Shown here one piece after another: positions 1 to 9,725 of a stretch of DNA of 64,000 nucleotides. The stretch is from the NCBI RefSeq assembly GCF_047501465.1, contig NZ_JAZDRL010000002.1:496001-560000 (forward strand). The letters run 5' to 3'. The position numbers and the translations under genes are program-made. Origin of the DNA: Pseudochelatococcus sp047501465. GTDB taxonomy: Bacteria; Pseudomonadota; Alphaproteobacteria; Rhizobiales; Beijerinckiaceae. Position 1 is the first letter of the stretch; every line of letters starts with the position of its first letter. The notes under the pieces are model-generated. The model had not been told where the DNA came from, did no database searches, and worked only from the letters and a program-made list of their open reading frames with translations.

Positions 1-754
1 TCAACTAAGAATGCCTTTATTTCTCTGAAAACCAGTACTGCATCATGCGCATTCATTTCTAAACACGAGAATATGCAACTCATCTGGTTATCCGAGGCCA
101 TCGACACCGCAAACATGAATTAGAGAGAGCCATCATTCAATAATTACAAATTCAATATACGCCATTTTGCTACAAGTGTTGCCAAAACACCACTAAACAT
201 TAAAAGAATACAATAATAATATAAATGATTTAAGAATAAAAATGAAAGATAAAATTTATATATTTTTTATTCTAGAAGAAATGATATATAAATTTATAAT
301 AAACAAAAACAAAAGATAGAAACGGCTCCATTCAATAATAATTCCGAATTCTATTGTTTTTATTTTATTTTGTACTAATATATTAAAAAATAAATTTAAT
401 ATATGCAGGTTTTCATTAAATTCCAAATATTCTATTTATCTTTCCGGTGAACTTCGCCCCTTCGCTATGTGGATAAAAACAACAGCTTTCAGGGGATATC
501 GCTTGAAATCTGGGAAAGCTCAGGCCGAAAACAATAAAGATGCCAATTACAAAATTCAGAAAACACGTTGTGCTTGATTCGACAGAACAAGAATCAATCA
601 CAACGGGACTTTTCTTAAAGAGGGGCAATCAGAAGCACTGAGTGATGCAATTTATGCTTGATGCCATGTTCTTCCATCAGAAAAACTTAGGCTGCTCAAA
701 AGAGCCACGGTGCATCTGCCGCTATCAATTGAGCAAACCTATGCACGTCATTCA
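1..754. other. AT-rich intergenic region
   Basis: No convincing gene. Bases 130-400 are very AT-rich with many A/T runs. A 70-codon minus-strand frame (416-628) has one hydrophobic stretch but begins with TTG and lacks a Shine-Dalgarno sequence, so I do not call it. Confidence 0.5.
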
Positions 755-793
755 TAAAAAACGCCTGACACGCATTCAAGCGCATCAGGCGTA
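755..793 (-). terminator. Rho-independent terminator of the cold-shock gene
   Basis: Read on the minus strand, an 8-bp stem (ACGCCTGA / TCAGGCGT, arms at 785-792 and 761-768) with a 16-nt loop is followed directly by a run of T. It lies about 60 nt past the stop codon of the double cold-shock gene, which it should terminate. Confidence 0.85.
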
Positions 794-853
794 AATTGGT
801 TCTCAATGAGAAGGTGCTAACCTACCCGATGCTTCCATCGGGCGGAAAAGCAC

Positions 854-1573
854 TTAGTCGAGCGCAATGTTCGAAGCTTCGCGCCCCTTTGCACCAGCAA
901 CAACGCCCATCTGGACCCGCTGACCTTCAGCAAGGTCAGTCAAACCGGCGCGCTGAAGAACAGACGCGTGTACAAATACGTCGCGACCACCATCATCAGG
1001 CTGCACGAAGCCGAAACCCTTATCGCGGTTATACCACTTCACGGTGCCGTTGATATCTTCAGATGGACCTGCGTCACCGCGCGACTGATAGCCACCGCCA
1101 GCATAACCGCCGCCATTGCCATAGTCACGACCGCCACCATTACCGTAGCCGCCGCCACCGAAACCACCAGGGGCGCGAGGCGCACGAGCAGGACGTGCCT
1201 GAGGAGGCAGATCTTCAAGCTCGACAACTTCGGCAACCTGTGGACCCTTGGGACCATCGCGCAGACGAACGATCGCACAAGCGCCTGGCTCTGCACCACC
1301 ATGACCTGCAGCTTCCAACGCGCGAAGCGAGAGGAAAGCATCGCCCGAACCATCGGATGCCGCCACGAAGCCAAAGCCCTTACTAGGATTAAACCACTTT
1401 ACAGTAGCCTCAATCGCAGGACCGGCAGGACCACCGGCGCCAGCGCCAGCATTAAAATATCCGCCGTCGTTATCGCTGTGGCTAGGCTGGCCATACCCGC
1501 CATCGCGTGGCTCAAAACCGTCTCTACGGGCGCCCCGCCGGCGCGCGTCACGGGAATCGTCATATCGGTTCAT
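854..1573 (-). CDS. Double cold-shock-domain protein
   Basis: This 239-residue protein has two cold-shock (OB-fold) domains, at about residues 53-120 and 172-239, separated by a Gly/Arg-rich linker and preceded by an Arg/Asp/Gly-rich N-terminus. Both carry the RNP1 core KGFGFV. The second has a normal RNP2 (DVFVHAS); in the first the same place reads DAFLSLR, so the nucleic-acid-stacking residues of that domain are partly changed. Two-domain CSPs are common in Alphaproteobacteria and bind RNA or single-stranded DNA in the cytoplasm as chaperones. It appears monocistronic, with its own terminator about 60 nt downstream. The ATG at 1573 has only a weak GGAT upstream; a later start within the disordered N-terminus is possible. 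Confidence 0.9.
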   Translation of the reverse strand: MNRYDDSRDARRRGARRDGFEPRDGGYGQPSHSDNDGGYFNAGAGAGGPAGPAIEATVKWFNPSKGFGFVAASDGSGDAFLSLRALEAAGHGGAEPGACAIVRLRDGPKGPQVAEVVELEDLPPQARPARAPRAPGGFGGGGYGNGGGRDYGNGGGYAGGGYQSRGDAGPSEDINGTVKWYNRDKGFGFVQPDDGGRDVFVHASVLQRAGLTDLAEGQRVQMGVVAGAKGREASNIALD

Positions 1574-1749
1574 ACAGAAAGATCCAACTACAGATGGTCA
1601 ACGTTATCCGGCGAGGCAAGCTTCGCACAACCGCATTGTACGACCAACCCCTCCATCGCAATTTGCCAGCGACGACACACTATACCCTTGTTTCAATCAA
1701 GTGGCGAGAACGATTATGCAAGAAAGTCAGTAATTCCGATAATAATTCT

Positions 1750-4700
1750 CTATTCGAGCACGATTAGCAGGTCTTTGGCGTCTACAGGGCTGCCCGCACT
1801 CACCAAAACTTCCCTGATAATACCGTTTTTTGCCGCTCGGAGAGCAGTCTCCATTTTCATTGCCTCGATGGTGACCAGTACATCACCAGCCTTCACATTT
1901 TGCCCGGCCTGCACCGCAAGCGTTGCAATCAAACCCGGCATGGGCGCTGCCACATGGGCATCATTGCCATCTTCAGCTTTGCGGCGTGCGGGCAAATTGG
2001 CAACGGCTGTGCGGTTGGGAACCTTTATGATGCGCGGCTGGCCATTCAGTTCAAAGAACACCCGCACCAGGCCATCCTCATCCGTCTCACCAATAGCCTG
2101 CAGCTGGATCACGAGCGATTTGCCCTTCTGGATTTCAACTGCAATCTCATCACCGACCTGCATGCCATAGAAAAAATTGGCCGTCGGCAATGCCGACACA
2201 GGACCGTATTTCCATCTTGCCAGCGCGAAATCAGTATAGACCTTGGGATACATAAGATAAGAAGCGAGCTCCAGATCGCTTACCTCCTGCCCAATTTTTT
2301 CTTCAACGGACGCGCGCTCCGCTTCCAGATCAGCTGCCGGAATTAGCGATCCTGGGCGTGCTGTTGATGGTTTTTCGCCATTCAACGCTTTCTTCTGCAG
2401 CGCTTCGGGCCATCCGCCAGGGGGCTGCCCCAGATCCCCGCGCAGCATTTCCACGACTGATGCCGGAAATGCGATCTCACGCGCTGGGTCAAGTACATCA
2501 GCAGGTGTAAGCTCCTGCGCAACCATCATCAGCGCCATATCGCCCACCACTTTGGAAGACGGCGTGACCTTGACGATATCGCCAAAAAGATCATTCGCAT
2601 CACGATAGGCACGCGCCACCTCATGCCAACGCGTCTCTAATCCCAGCGACCGCGCCTGCTCTTTCAGGTTCGTGAACTGCCCACCCGGCATTTCATGCAG
2701 ATAAACTTCCGAAGCCCCTGCACGCAGATCGCTCTCAAACGCAGCGTATTGCGCCCGCACCGCTTCCCAATAGAAGCTGATACGGCGGATTGCGCTTGGA
2801 TCAAGGCCGGTTGCACGCTCATCATGTTGAAGCGCTGCCACCAGCGACCCCAAGCATGGCTGCGAAGTAAGGCCGGACATAGCATCCATCGCCGCATCGA
2901 TAGCATCGACACCTGCATTCACTGCAGCCAAAACACTGGCCGCCGAAATTCCTGAGGTATCATGCGTATGCAGGTGGATCGGCAACCCAACTTCCTGCTT
3001 GAGCGCGCTCACGAGCCTGGTCGCAGCAGCTGGACGTAACAGTCCAGCCATATCCTTGATGCCAAGAATATGGCAGCCCGCGGCCTCCAGCTGTTTGGCG
3101 AGATCGACATAGTATTTAAGCGCATATTTCGGCCGCGCCGGGTCATCGAGATCGCCGGTATAACAGATCGCACCTTCAACGAGCTTGCCTGTTTGGCCTA
3201 CAGCATCGATAGCAACCCGCATGTTTTCGATCCAGTTCAGGCAATCGAAAACCCGGAACAGATCCATGCCAGCATGAGCCGCCTGCTGCACAAAATAGCG
3301 CACCACATTGTCGGGATAATTGGTATAGCCAACACCATTCGCGCCGCGCAAAAGCATCTGCAGCAGAGTGTTAGGCGCGCGTTCACGCAACACCGACAGG
3401 CGCTCCCACGGGTCTTCCGTCAGAAAGCGCATCGCAACGTCAAACGTCGCACCGCCCCAGCACTCCAGTGAAAACAGCTCTGGCAGACCTTGCGTATATG
3501 CATCCGCCACTGAGACGATATCAAACGTGCGCATCCGCGTCGCCAGCAAGGACTGATGGGCATCGCGCATGGTTGTATCGGTGATAAGCACGCGCTTTTG
3601 TGCCTTCATCCAATCAGCAAAACCTTTGGCACCAAGCCGCTCAAGCATCTGCTTCGTGCCTTCTGGCAATGCGTCCCGCTGAAATAATGGCGGCTCGGCA
3701 AAGCGGGCCTCCTTGGGAGGCTGCGCCCGTCCACGCGTTTCGGGATGACCGTTGACGGTCACGTCAGCCAGATAACCAAGCAGTTTCGTCGCCCGGTCGC
3801 GCTTGCGGGTAAAGGTGAACAACTCTGGCGTTTCATCGATGAAGCGTGTGGTGTAATCGCCTTCCATAAATTGCTCATGGTTCAGCAGCGCCTCAAGAAA
3901 TGTGAGGTTGGTGGCCACGCCTCGAATTCGGTATTCTCGAATAGCCCGCACCATGCGCGCCACCGCTTCTTCGGGGCTTGGCGCCCAGGCGGTGATTTTT
4001 TCCAGCATGGGGTCATAGAAGCGCGTCACCACAGCGCCCGAATAAGCCGTGCCGCCATCAACGCGAATGCCAAAACCGAACGCCCCGCGATAAGCAGTGA
4101 TACGGCCATAGTCCGGGATGAAGTTATTCTCGGGGTTTTCCGTCGTGATGCGGCATTGCAATGCGTGGCCATTCAAATTGATATCAGCCTGCGCGGGAAT
4201 GCCCGTCTCGGCCACATTGCCAATGTGCCCGCCCTCTGCCACACGAATCTGTGCCTTGACGATATCAAGGCCGGTCACGGTTTCCGTCACGGTATGCTCA
4301 ACCTGCACACGCGGATTTACCTCGATGAAGTAAAATGCGCCCGTGTCCTTATCCATCAGGAACTCGACCGTGCCTGCCCCTGCATAGCCTGTCGCACGGC
4401 CTATGCGCAGCGCGGCATCGCACAGTGCCTGACGCGTCTTATCATCCAGATAAGGTGCGGGGGCACGTTCGATCACCTTCTGATGGCGACGCTGGATTGT
4501 ACAATCGCGCTCAAACAGATGCACCAGCCCACCGTGAGTATCACCCAGCAGCTGCACCTCGACATGTCGCGCGCGGCGCACGAGCTTCTCGAAATAAACC
4601 TCGTCCTTGCCAAATGCCGCCTTGGCCTCGCGCCGGGCAGTGGTAACGGTTGAGATCAGATCATCCGGTCCTTCAATCGGGCGCATACCGCGACCGCCTC

Positions 4701-5211
4701 CACCCCAGCTTGCCTTGAGCATCACGGGATAGCCGATCGAAGCCGCAATGGCCTTTACCGCCTCCGGATCATCGGGCAGCGGATCGGAAGCCGGCATTAC
4801 CGGCACATTGACGGAAATCGCCAGGTTACGCGCCGACACCTTGTTACCAAGCGTGCGCATTGTCTCTGGCCTCGGACCAATGAAGATAATGCCGTTTGCC
4901 GCACATGCTTCGGCAAATTCAGGACTTTCCGACAAGAAGCCATAACCTGGATGAATCGCATCAACCCTGGCTTCGCGCGCAACGCGAATCACCTCTTCGA
5001 TGGACAGGTACGCCTCCAGCGGCCCCAGCTTGCGCCGTCCTTCATGCGCACGGCCAACTTGATATGCCTCATCCGCCTTGAAACGGTGCAAGGACAGCTT
5101 GTCCTCCTCCGCATAGATGGCGACTGTCTGAATCCCCAATTCCGCCGCAGCCCTGAAAACGCGAATGGCAATTTCCGACCGATTAGCAACGAGCAAGCGG
5201 CGTATCTTCAT
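1750..5211 (-). CDS. pyc: Pyruvate carboxylase
   Basis: Biotin enzyme of 1153 residues, the full length of single-chain pyruvate carboxylase, which makes oxaloacetate from pyruvate, bicarbonate and ATP to refill the TCA cycle. Domain order is classical: biotin carboxylase at about 1-460 with the ATP-binding Gly loop (GGGGRG near 170), carboxyltransferase at about 535-800 opening with TDTTMRDAHQS, and a C-terminal biotinyl domain whose EAMKME motif gives the biotinylated Lys about 35 residues from the end. The ATG is preceded by GGAGGA at good spacing. The next gene upstream on the strand, pyrC, starts its own transcript 136 nt away. No truncation or frameshift is seen. Confidence 0.98.
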   Translation of the reverse strand: MKIRRLLVANRSEIAIRVFRAAAELGIQTVAIYAEEDKLSLHRFKADEAYQVGRAHEGRRKLGPLEAYLSIEEVIRVAREARVDAIHPGYGFLSESPEFAEACAANGIIFIGPRPETMRTLGNKVSARNLAISVNVPVMPASDPLPDDPEAVKAIAASIGYPVMLKASWGGGGRGMRPIEGPDDLISTVTTARREAKAAFGKDEVYFEKLVRRARHVEVQLLGDTHGGLVHLFERDCTIQRRHQKVIERAPAPYLDDKTRQALCDAALRIGRATGYAGAGTVEFLMDKDTGAFYFIEVNPRVQVEHTVTETVTGLDIVKAQIRVAEGGHIGNVAETGIPAQADINLNGHALQCRITTENPENNFIPDYGRITAYRGAFGFGIRVDGGTAYSGAVVTRFYDPMLEKITAWAPSPEEAVARMVRAIREYRIRGVATNLTFLEALLNHEQFMEGDYTTRFIDETPELFTFTRKRDRATKLLGYLADVTVNGHPETRGRAQPPKEARFAEPPLFQRDALPEGTKQMLERLGAKGFADWMKAQKRVLITDTTMRDAHQSLLATRMRTFDIVSVADAYTQGLPELFSLECWGGATFDVAMRFLTEDPWERLSVLRERAPNTLLQMLLRGANGVGYTNYPDNVVRYFVQQAAHAGMDLFRVFDCLNWIENMRVAIDAVGQTGKLVEGAICYTGDLDDPARPKYALKYYVDLAKQLEAAGCHILGIKDMAGLLRPAAATRLVSALKQEVGLPIHLHTHDTSGISAASVLAAVNAGVDAIDAAMDAMSGLTSQPCLGSLVAALQHDERATGLDPSAIRRISFYWEAVRAQYAAFESDLRAGASEVYLHEMPGGQFTNLKEQARSLGLETRWHEVARAYRDANDLFGDIVKVTPSSKVVGDMALMMVAQELTPADVLDPAREIAFPASVVEMLRGDLGQPPGGWPEALQKKALNGEKPSTARPGSLIPAADLEAERASVEEKIGQEVSDLELASYLMYPKVYTDFALARWKYGPVSALPTANFFYGMQVGDEIAVEIQKGKSLVIQLQAIGETDEDGLVRVFFELNGQPRIIKVPNRTAVANLPARRKAEDGNDAHVAAPMPGLIATLAVQAGQNVKAGDVLVTIEAMKMETALRAAKNGIIREVLVSAGSPVDAKDLLIVLE

Positions 5212-5347
5212 TCAGTCCTCCAGTACTTCAGTCTGCAACATGTAGACGGGCAGATGGATTCATTTTTGCCAGCAACGGAATGGTTGGCATAATGACGATA
5301 ATAGCAAGCGCTACATGCGGCCAAACCGCCCGCCAGCGCTTCTGATC

Positions 5348-6394
5348 TCAGGCATGCACTTCAACGCGCCAACCAACGCTTTCACCCCCACGATAGATGT
5401 GCACAGCTTCCTCACCTGCCACCGAGACATCTTCAGCCACAAAGCGTTGCTCGCGATGCAGCGTGATGCGTCGCGCATTCACCGGCATGCCATAATGGCG
5501 CGGTCCATTGAGGCTGGCGAAGGCTTCGAGCTTATCCAGCGCGCCTTCTTCGTCAAACACCTGCGCATAAGTAGCAAGCGCTACCGGAGCAACATACAGG
5601 CCCGCGCATCCACAAGCCGCTTCCTTGGCTGTGCGTGTATGCGGTGCCGTATCAGTGCCCAGGAAAAAGCGTGGATTACCAGATGTCACCGCACGGCGCA
5701 GCGCAAGACGGTGCTGCTCCCGCTTGGCAATTGGCAAACAATAGTAATGCGGACGGATGCCACCCTGGAAAATCGCATTGCGATTAAACATCAGGTGATG
5801 CGGCGTCACAGATGCCCCAATGCCAGCCCGCGCCGCTATAATGTAATCTACGCCCTCTTGTGTCGTGACGTGCTCAAGCGTGACCTTAAGACCAGCAAAC
5901 CGGCGCACCAACGGGTCGAAAATGCGTTCCAGAAACACAGCCTCGCGATCAAAGATATCAACTTGGGGGTCGGTTACTTCCCCATGCATCAGCAGCGGCA
6001 CGCCAGCTGCCTCCATCCGCTCCAGCACCGGATAAGCGCGCGTGATATCGCTGATACCAAAATGCGAATTGGTCGTGGCATGTTGCGGATAAAGCTTCAC
6101 CGCCTTAACCACACCCGCCTGATACCCTGCGATTACATCATCAGCATCGGTATCATCGGTCATATAAAGGGTCATGAGCGGCATAAATTCACTGCCTGTC
6201 GGCAGGGCGGTCTGAATGCGCCCGCGATACGCCTCGGCCTGTGCAGTAGTTACCACCGGCGGCACGAGATTGGGCATGATAATTGCCCGGCCAAAATGCG
6301 CGGCGGTTGCGGGCAACACAGCCTTGAGCATGTCGCCATCACGCAGATGCACATGCCAATCGTCTGGTTGATGAATAGTCAAGCTATTGATCAT
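5348..6394 (-). CDS. pyrC: Dihydroorotase
   Basis: The third step of pyrimidine synthesis: reversible cyclisation of carbamoyl-aspartate to dihydroorotate by a binuclear zinc amidohydrolase. Seen are the metal-binding HVH near residue 13, the carbamylated Lys in VKAVKLYP (about 100), metal His in LMHGEV and LEHVTT, and the catalytic Asp in LGTDTAPH. The frame is open further upstream, but the ATG at 6394 starts with the family N-terminus (MINSLTIHQPDDWHVHLRDG) and gives 348 residues, the same as the E. coli enzyme, so I use it. This is the class II (PyrC) type, not the PyrC/PyrX type. Confidence 0.96.
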   Translation of the reverse strand: MINSLTIHQPDDWHVHLRDGDMLKAVLPATAAHFGRAIIMPNLVPPVVTTAQAEAYRGRIQTALPTGSEFMPLMTLYMTDDTDADDVIAGYQAGVVKAVKLYPQHATTNSHFGISDITRAYPVLERMEAAGVPLLMHGEVTDPQVDIFDREAVFLERIFDPLVRRFAGLKVTLEHVTTQEGVDYIIAARAGIGASVTPHHLMFNRNAIFQGGIRPHYYCLPIAKREQHRLALRRAVTSGNPRFFLGTDTAPHTRTAKEAACGCAGLYVAPVALATYAQVFDEEGALDKLEAFASLNGPRHYGMPVNARRITLHREQRFVAEDVSVAGEEAVHIYRGGESVGWRVEVHA

Positions 6395-6588
6395 GCAACG
6401 TAATCCGCACTGCGCGCTTTTCGTACCGTGAAAAAGCGGCTCCATCAATATGCGCTGAAGCCACGCCGTGCAAAGAACCCTCCCTTGCCCGAAATCGCGC
6501 CAACGACGCAGACTTGTAGCAGGGGTTGGCGCACAAGAATACCCTCTTGAGCGCACCGCATTTAATCACCCGCAAGAACGCCAAAGAC

Positions 6589-7050
6589 TCAAATGGGCAG
6601 ATCACCACCATTTGGGCCGCCATCGAGCAGAGGCAAAGGTCGCTGCTGAGCAAGCTCTACCAGCGATGCACCGCACTTACCGACAGAGGCCTCATCAAGC
6701 TGGAAAGTCAGCCCAATGTTCCCAGGCAGCACCGTGGTGATAATCGGCAAGCCATTGCGGCCAGACCGCGCCACAATCCATCGACGAATAGGAAACTGGC
6801 AATCCTCCAGCGCTGATCCGGCAGGCGGACGTTCGTTGCCTGCGTGAAGCGCGACAGACGCCGTTAACAACGCCCGCCCTAACCGTGCAGCCTGAAGGCC
6901 AGTCAATGGAAGCAATGTCTCGCCATTAGGCGAGCGCGCCACCAATACCACCTGATCACCCTCCCCGATTTGCACATTGAACACGAGAGGAGGCAGATCA
7001 TTAGTTAATGCATGCGCATTAATGGGATCGTGTGAAATTTCGTCACTCAT
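6589..7050 (-). CDS. Conserved hypothetical protein
   Basis: A 153-residue protein I cannot place in a named family. It has an acidic N-terminus, a central beta-rich part (VFNVQIGEGDQVVLVARS then PLTGLQAARLGRALL) and a Pro/Gly-rich tail; no signal peptide or membrane segment. The ATG at 7050 has a GGAG nine bases upstream, which supports it as a real gene. It lies 194 nt upstream of pyrC on the same strand, so co-transcription with pyrC is possible, but nothing in the sequence ties it to pyrimidine metabolism. Confidence 0.6.
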   Translation of the reverse strand: MSDEISHDPINAHALTNDLPPLVFNVQIGEGDQVVLVARSPNGETLLPLTGLQAARLGRALLTASVALHAGNERPPAGSALEDCQFPIRRWIVARSGRNGLPIITTVLPGNIGLTFQLDEASVGKCGASLVELAQQRPLPLLDGGPNGGDLPI

Positions 7051-7571
7051 TTATCAATCTCCACGTCTTTTATTTTAAATATATATTACATGAATAAAAC
7101 CTATTTCACGGGAATAGACCAATGAATGCCATAAAACGCAAATACAAAGCTTTATAAACGCCCATAAAATGTGATAGCAGACACACCTCACTAGACGCAT
7201 CAGTCACAGCATCGCCCATATACGCCACGTAAAATGGCCACGATCAACCTGAGAAAACAACCATCATCAATAATATAATTTAAATTAAATATAATATTAC
7301 ACATAACAATAGTATATCTAATAATGATTGTTAAATGAATAATACTTAATAAATAAATTATATTTACAATAAATAATCAAACTTCAATTAAATACTTCAT
7401 AAATAACCTTCAATAAAGAAATTAACCCATGTGCCAATGATTTTGTCTGCACAGGATATCCATTGCAAAATGTGCGTGATACGTTCTCCTCGCTCAGTAC
7501 TGCCGTGTTGTTTTGCAGGATGGAAAGCTGTCTGCTTTGGCGCACGCATAATTGAAGTCGGGGAATGTTGA
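7051..7571. other. AT-rich divergent intergenic region
   Basis: About 520 nt between two divergent genes. Bases 7260-7420 are almost pure A/T and probably hold promoters for both sides, but I could not single out a confident -35/-10 pair. No open frame worth calling. Confidence 0.45.
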
Positions 7572-9482
7572 ATGTCGTTTGCCTCTAAATCTCACGCCGC
7601 GCTTATCAGCGCTGTTGTCCTTCTCGGCGCAACTGCTGTCGATTACCGTTTTGGATCAGGCATCCTCCTGCCCATCAGCGCTCAGGCAGCTGATAATGTC
7701 ACCGTTGAAGACATCGTTCTTGAGGGAGAGATCATCTCACTGGAGATTCCACGCGCCATCGTCAATGGCACAAGCCTGACGGAAGCTGAATTGACTGCGC
7801 TCTTCGACGCGAAATCGAAAAAGCCGTTGGCAGAGCGCCTTAGCGAACTTACAGCATCGTCGATCATCATCCCGGAACTCACCTCCACGATAGTGATGGG
7901 GGAGAGGACGCAGGTTGATACGTATTACAATGTTGAGATGCGCGACGTCATCAAGGGCGTCATTGGCAAAATGACATCGGCCCGCATCACTTCTTCCACC
8001 ACAGTGGAAGAGGAGGATGAAGAAACCGAAATCCAGTCTGCCACCTATGGCCAATCATCCATTGAAGCGCTCGACACGGTCTTTGCTGCACGTCTCTTTA
8101 CTGAATCCGATACCAGCGAGAACCGCAAAACCCAGCAATTATATGGCCCATCCTCCAACAATGACATACGCCTCGCCATCGCACCAGCAGATGAGGAAGA
8201 GGCTGGCGGCTTCACAGTCTCCATAGCAAGCACAAAAAGCACGGGCGTTTCCGCGCGTCTGGGACGCAATCCGCTGTCATCGATCCTGGAATTGGCCGAC
8301 ACTGCCGAAACGGATTTTGAAAAGCTGCCAGTCGAGAAAAAGCGCGCATTACTCATCGCAGGTGCGGATATCCTTTCATCCTTCGACATTGGGGAGACCA
8401 CCGTCAGCAACATGGTTATCACTGACGGCGCGGAAGATGTCAGCAAGAGCAAATATGCGGTTCGCATCGGCTCGTTTGTCATGCGCTACATCGATCAAGA
8501 GCTCAAATTCGCGTTCGACGACCTCTCCTTCTCCAATAAGGCCGAGAAGGGCAAGGATGACGTTGCAAGCATGAAGCACTTCAGCATTGATGGACTGTCG
8601 TTCAAATCAACGGTTTCAGCACTCGTCGAAGCGTCGAAATCCGAATTTGAGAAGGACAAGAACCCATTCGAAGGCACCTATCCTGCCCCTACCGGCGGTC
8701 GTCTGGTGATTGAAGGCGTTGATGTTGATGCCGATATCAGCAGCCCGCCAGTTGAAGAAACCAAAGATGGCAAGGACGCAACTACAGCGAGTCTCTCGCC
8801 GAGCACGCCAGAGCGTCTCACGTTCTCGCTCAAGGCGTTCGACACCACGCTCGGCGGAGATGTCAGCAATGACATAACAACCTTCCAGACAACCCTTACC
8901 GATCTGCATTTCCCGCTGACCGCAAGCCTTGCCGAAATGGATGGGCTTAAGGAACTACGCAACATGGGCTATGCGGATATAACGCTCTCCTCCGCATTCC
9001 AGGGGCAGTGGGATAAGGCGAAGAAGGAATTCACGATCGATACCTTGTCCTTCGCAGGCCGCGATATCGGCAGCATCGGTGCTTCAGCCCGGCTTGGCAA
9101 CGTGAGCGTCTCTAACGACATCAACGTGATCTTCTCCGCTTTAGAGAAAGCCTCACTACATGGATTCACCATGACGCTTGAGAACAGCGGCCTGTTCGAG
9201 CATGTCGTCAAGCAGCAAGCGAAAGAAGGCGCTGGTACGGAAGACGAGATCAAACAGCAATACGCTGCCCTGGCCACAGTTGGCATTCCAGCGATTATCG
9301 GCGATACGCCTGTAGCTCGCAAGCTCGCCGCCGCTGTTTCGCGCTTTGCCTCGTCCCCACGCAAGTTGTCGATCACGGCAACCGCGAAGGACCCTGCAGG
9401 CGTACCAATCAAGGCACTGGATGCCAGCAACGCCGAACCCTCGGCGCTCCTGGAACGCTTCGACATCACCACGACGGAATGA
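7572..9482 (+). CDS. Large exported protein of unknown function
   Basis: This 636-residue protein starts with a typical Sec signal peptide: a Lys, a hydrophobic core (ALISAVVLLGATAV), then a likely cleavage after AQA near residue 39. The mature part is acidic, has no Cys, and is rich in Ser/Thr-containing strand-like segments; several stretches have the form of repeated beta modules (residues about 285-365 and 400-500). It ends in an Ala-rich helical segment. I recognise no named domain. The ATG follows GGGGA at 8 nt. It stands alone, with a strong terminator 23 nt after the stop, so it is likely monocistronic. Periplasmic or outer-membrane location is inferred from the signal peptide and the acidic beta-rich composition. 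Confidence 0.75.
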   Translation: MSFASKSHAALISAVVLLGATAVDYRFGSGILLPISAQAADNVTVEDIVLEGEIISLEIPRAIVNGTSLTEAELTALFDAKSKKPLAERLSELTASSIIIPELTSTIVMGERTQVDTYYNVEMRDVIKGVIGKMTSARITSSTTVEEEDEETEIQSATYGQSSIEALDTVFAARLFTESDTSENRKTQQLYGPSSNNDIRLAIAPADEEEAGGFTVSIASTKSTGVSARLGRNPLSSILELADTAETDFEKLPVEKKRALLIAGADILSSFDIGETTVSNMVITDGAEDVSKSKYAVRIGSFVMRYIDQELKFAFDDLSFSNKAEKGKDDVASMKHFSIDGLSFKSTVSALVEASKSEFEKDKNPFEGTYPAPTGGRLVIEGVDVDADISSPPVEETKDGKDATTASLSPSTPERLTFSLKAFDTTLGGDVSNDITTFQTTLTDLHFPLTASLAEMDGLKELRNMGYADITLSSAFQGQWDKAKKEFTIDTLSFAGRDIGSIGASARLGNVSVSNDINVIFSALEKASLHGFTMTLENSGLFEHVVKQQAKEGAGTEDEIKQQYAALATVGIPAIIGDTPVARKLAAAVSRFASSPRKLSITATAKDPAGVPIKALDASNAEPSALLERFDITTTE

Positions 9483-9504
9483 TGCGGGCATGTAAGTAAA
9501 GAAA

Positions 9505-9541
9505 AACCCGCCCCCGGTTATACCAGGAGCGGGTTTTTTTT
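9505..9541 (+). terminator. Rho-independent terminator
   Basis: Stem AACCCGC / GCGGGTT (9505-9511 and 9529-9535) followed by eight T in a row, 23 nt after the stop codon of the exported protein gene. Confidence 0.95.
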
Positions 9542-9589
9542 GTATTTCAAAGCCATCCCGGCTCCCCAAAAGAACAGCGCCGAAAAAGG

Positions 9590-9716
9590 ACCACAGGATG
9601 GGTTAAGCTTCGCATCAGGGTGAGTCGAAAATGGTGACCTTCGAGAACCGGCACGCAGTGAACTTAAGTCCATGCGCACCGGAAGCGCAGAAGGTTGCCA
9701 TTTGCAGGCCACAATG
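9590..9716 (-). repeat. Element B, copy A (3'-UTR hairpin repeat)
   Basis: Begins 10 nt past the maeB stop and matches 35280-35411 over about 125 nt. Read on the minus strand it folds into a long imperfect hairpin: a base stem AATGG..ACCTTC / GAAGGT..CCATT, then CCGGTGCGCATGGAC pairing almost fully with GTTCACTGCGTGCCGG around a TTAA loop. A second conserved block ends in CATCCTGTGG and then a short T run. The base stem of the other copy has a different sequence but still pairs. Its place suggests a 3'-UTR element or a terminator/RNA-stability element of maeB; it encodes nothing. Confidence 0.75.
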
Positions 9717-9725
9717 ACGCGTAGG

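Noticed and set aside
416..628. 70-codon minus-strand frame with one hydrophobic stretch
   Set aside because: TTG start without a Shine-Dalgarno sequence, in very AT-rich DNA, with no paralogue in the window.
968..2170. 400-codon plus-strand open frame
   Set aside because: It runs antisense to the cold-shock and pyruvate carboxylase genes, has low-complexity composition that mirrors them, and lacks a ribosome-binding site.
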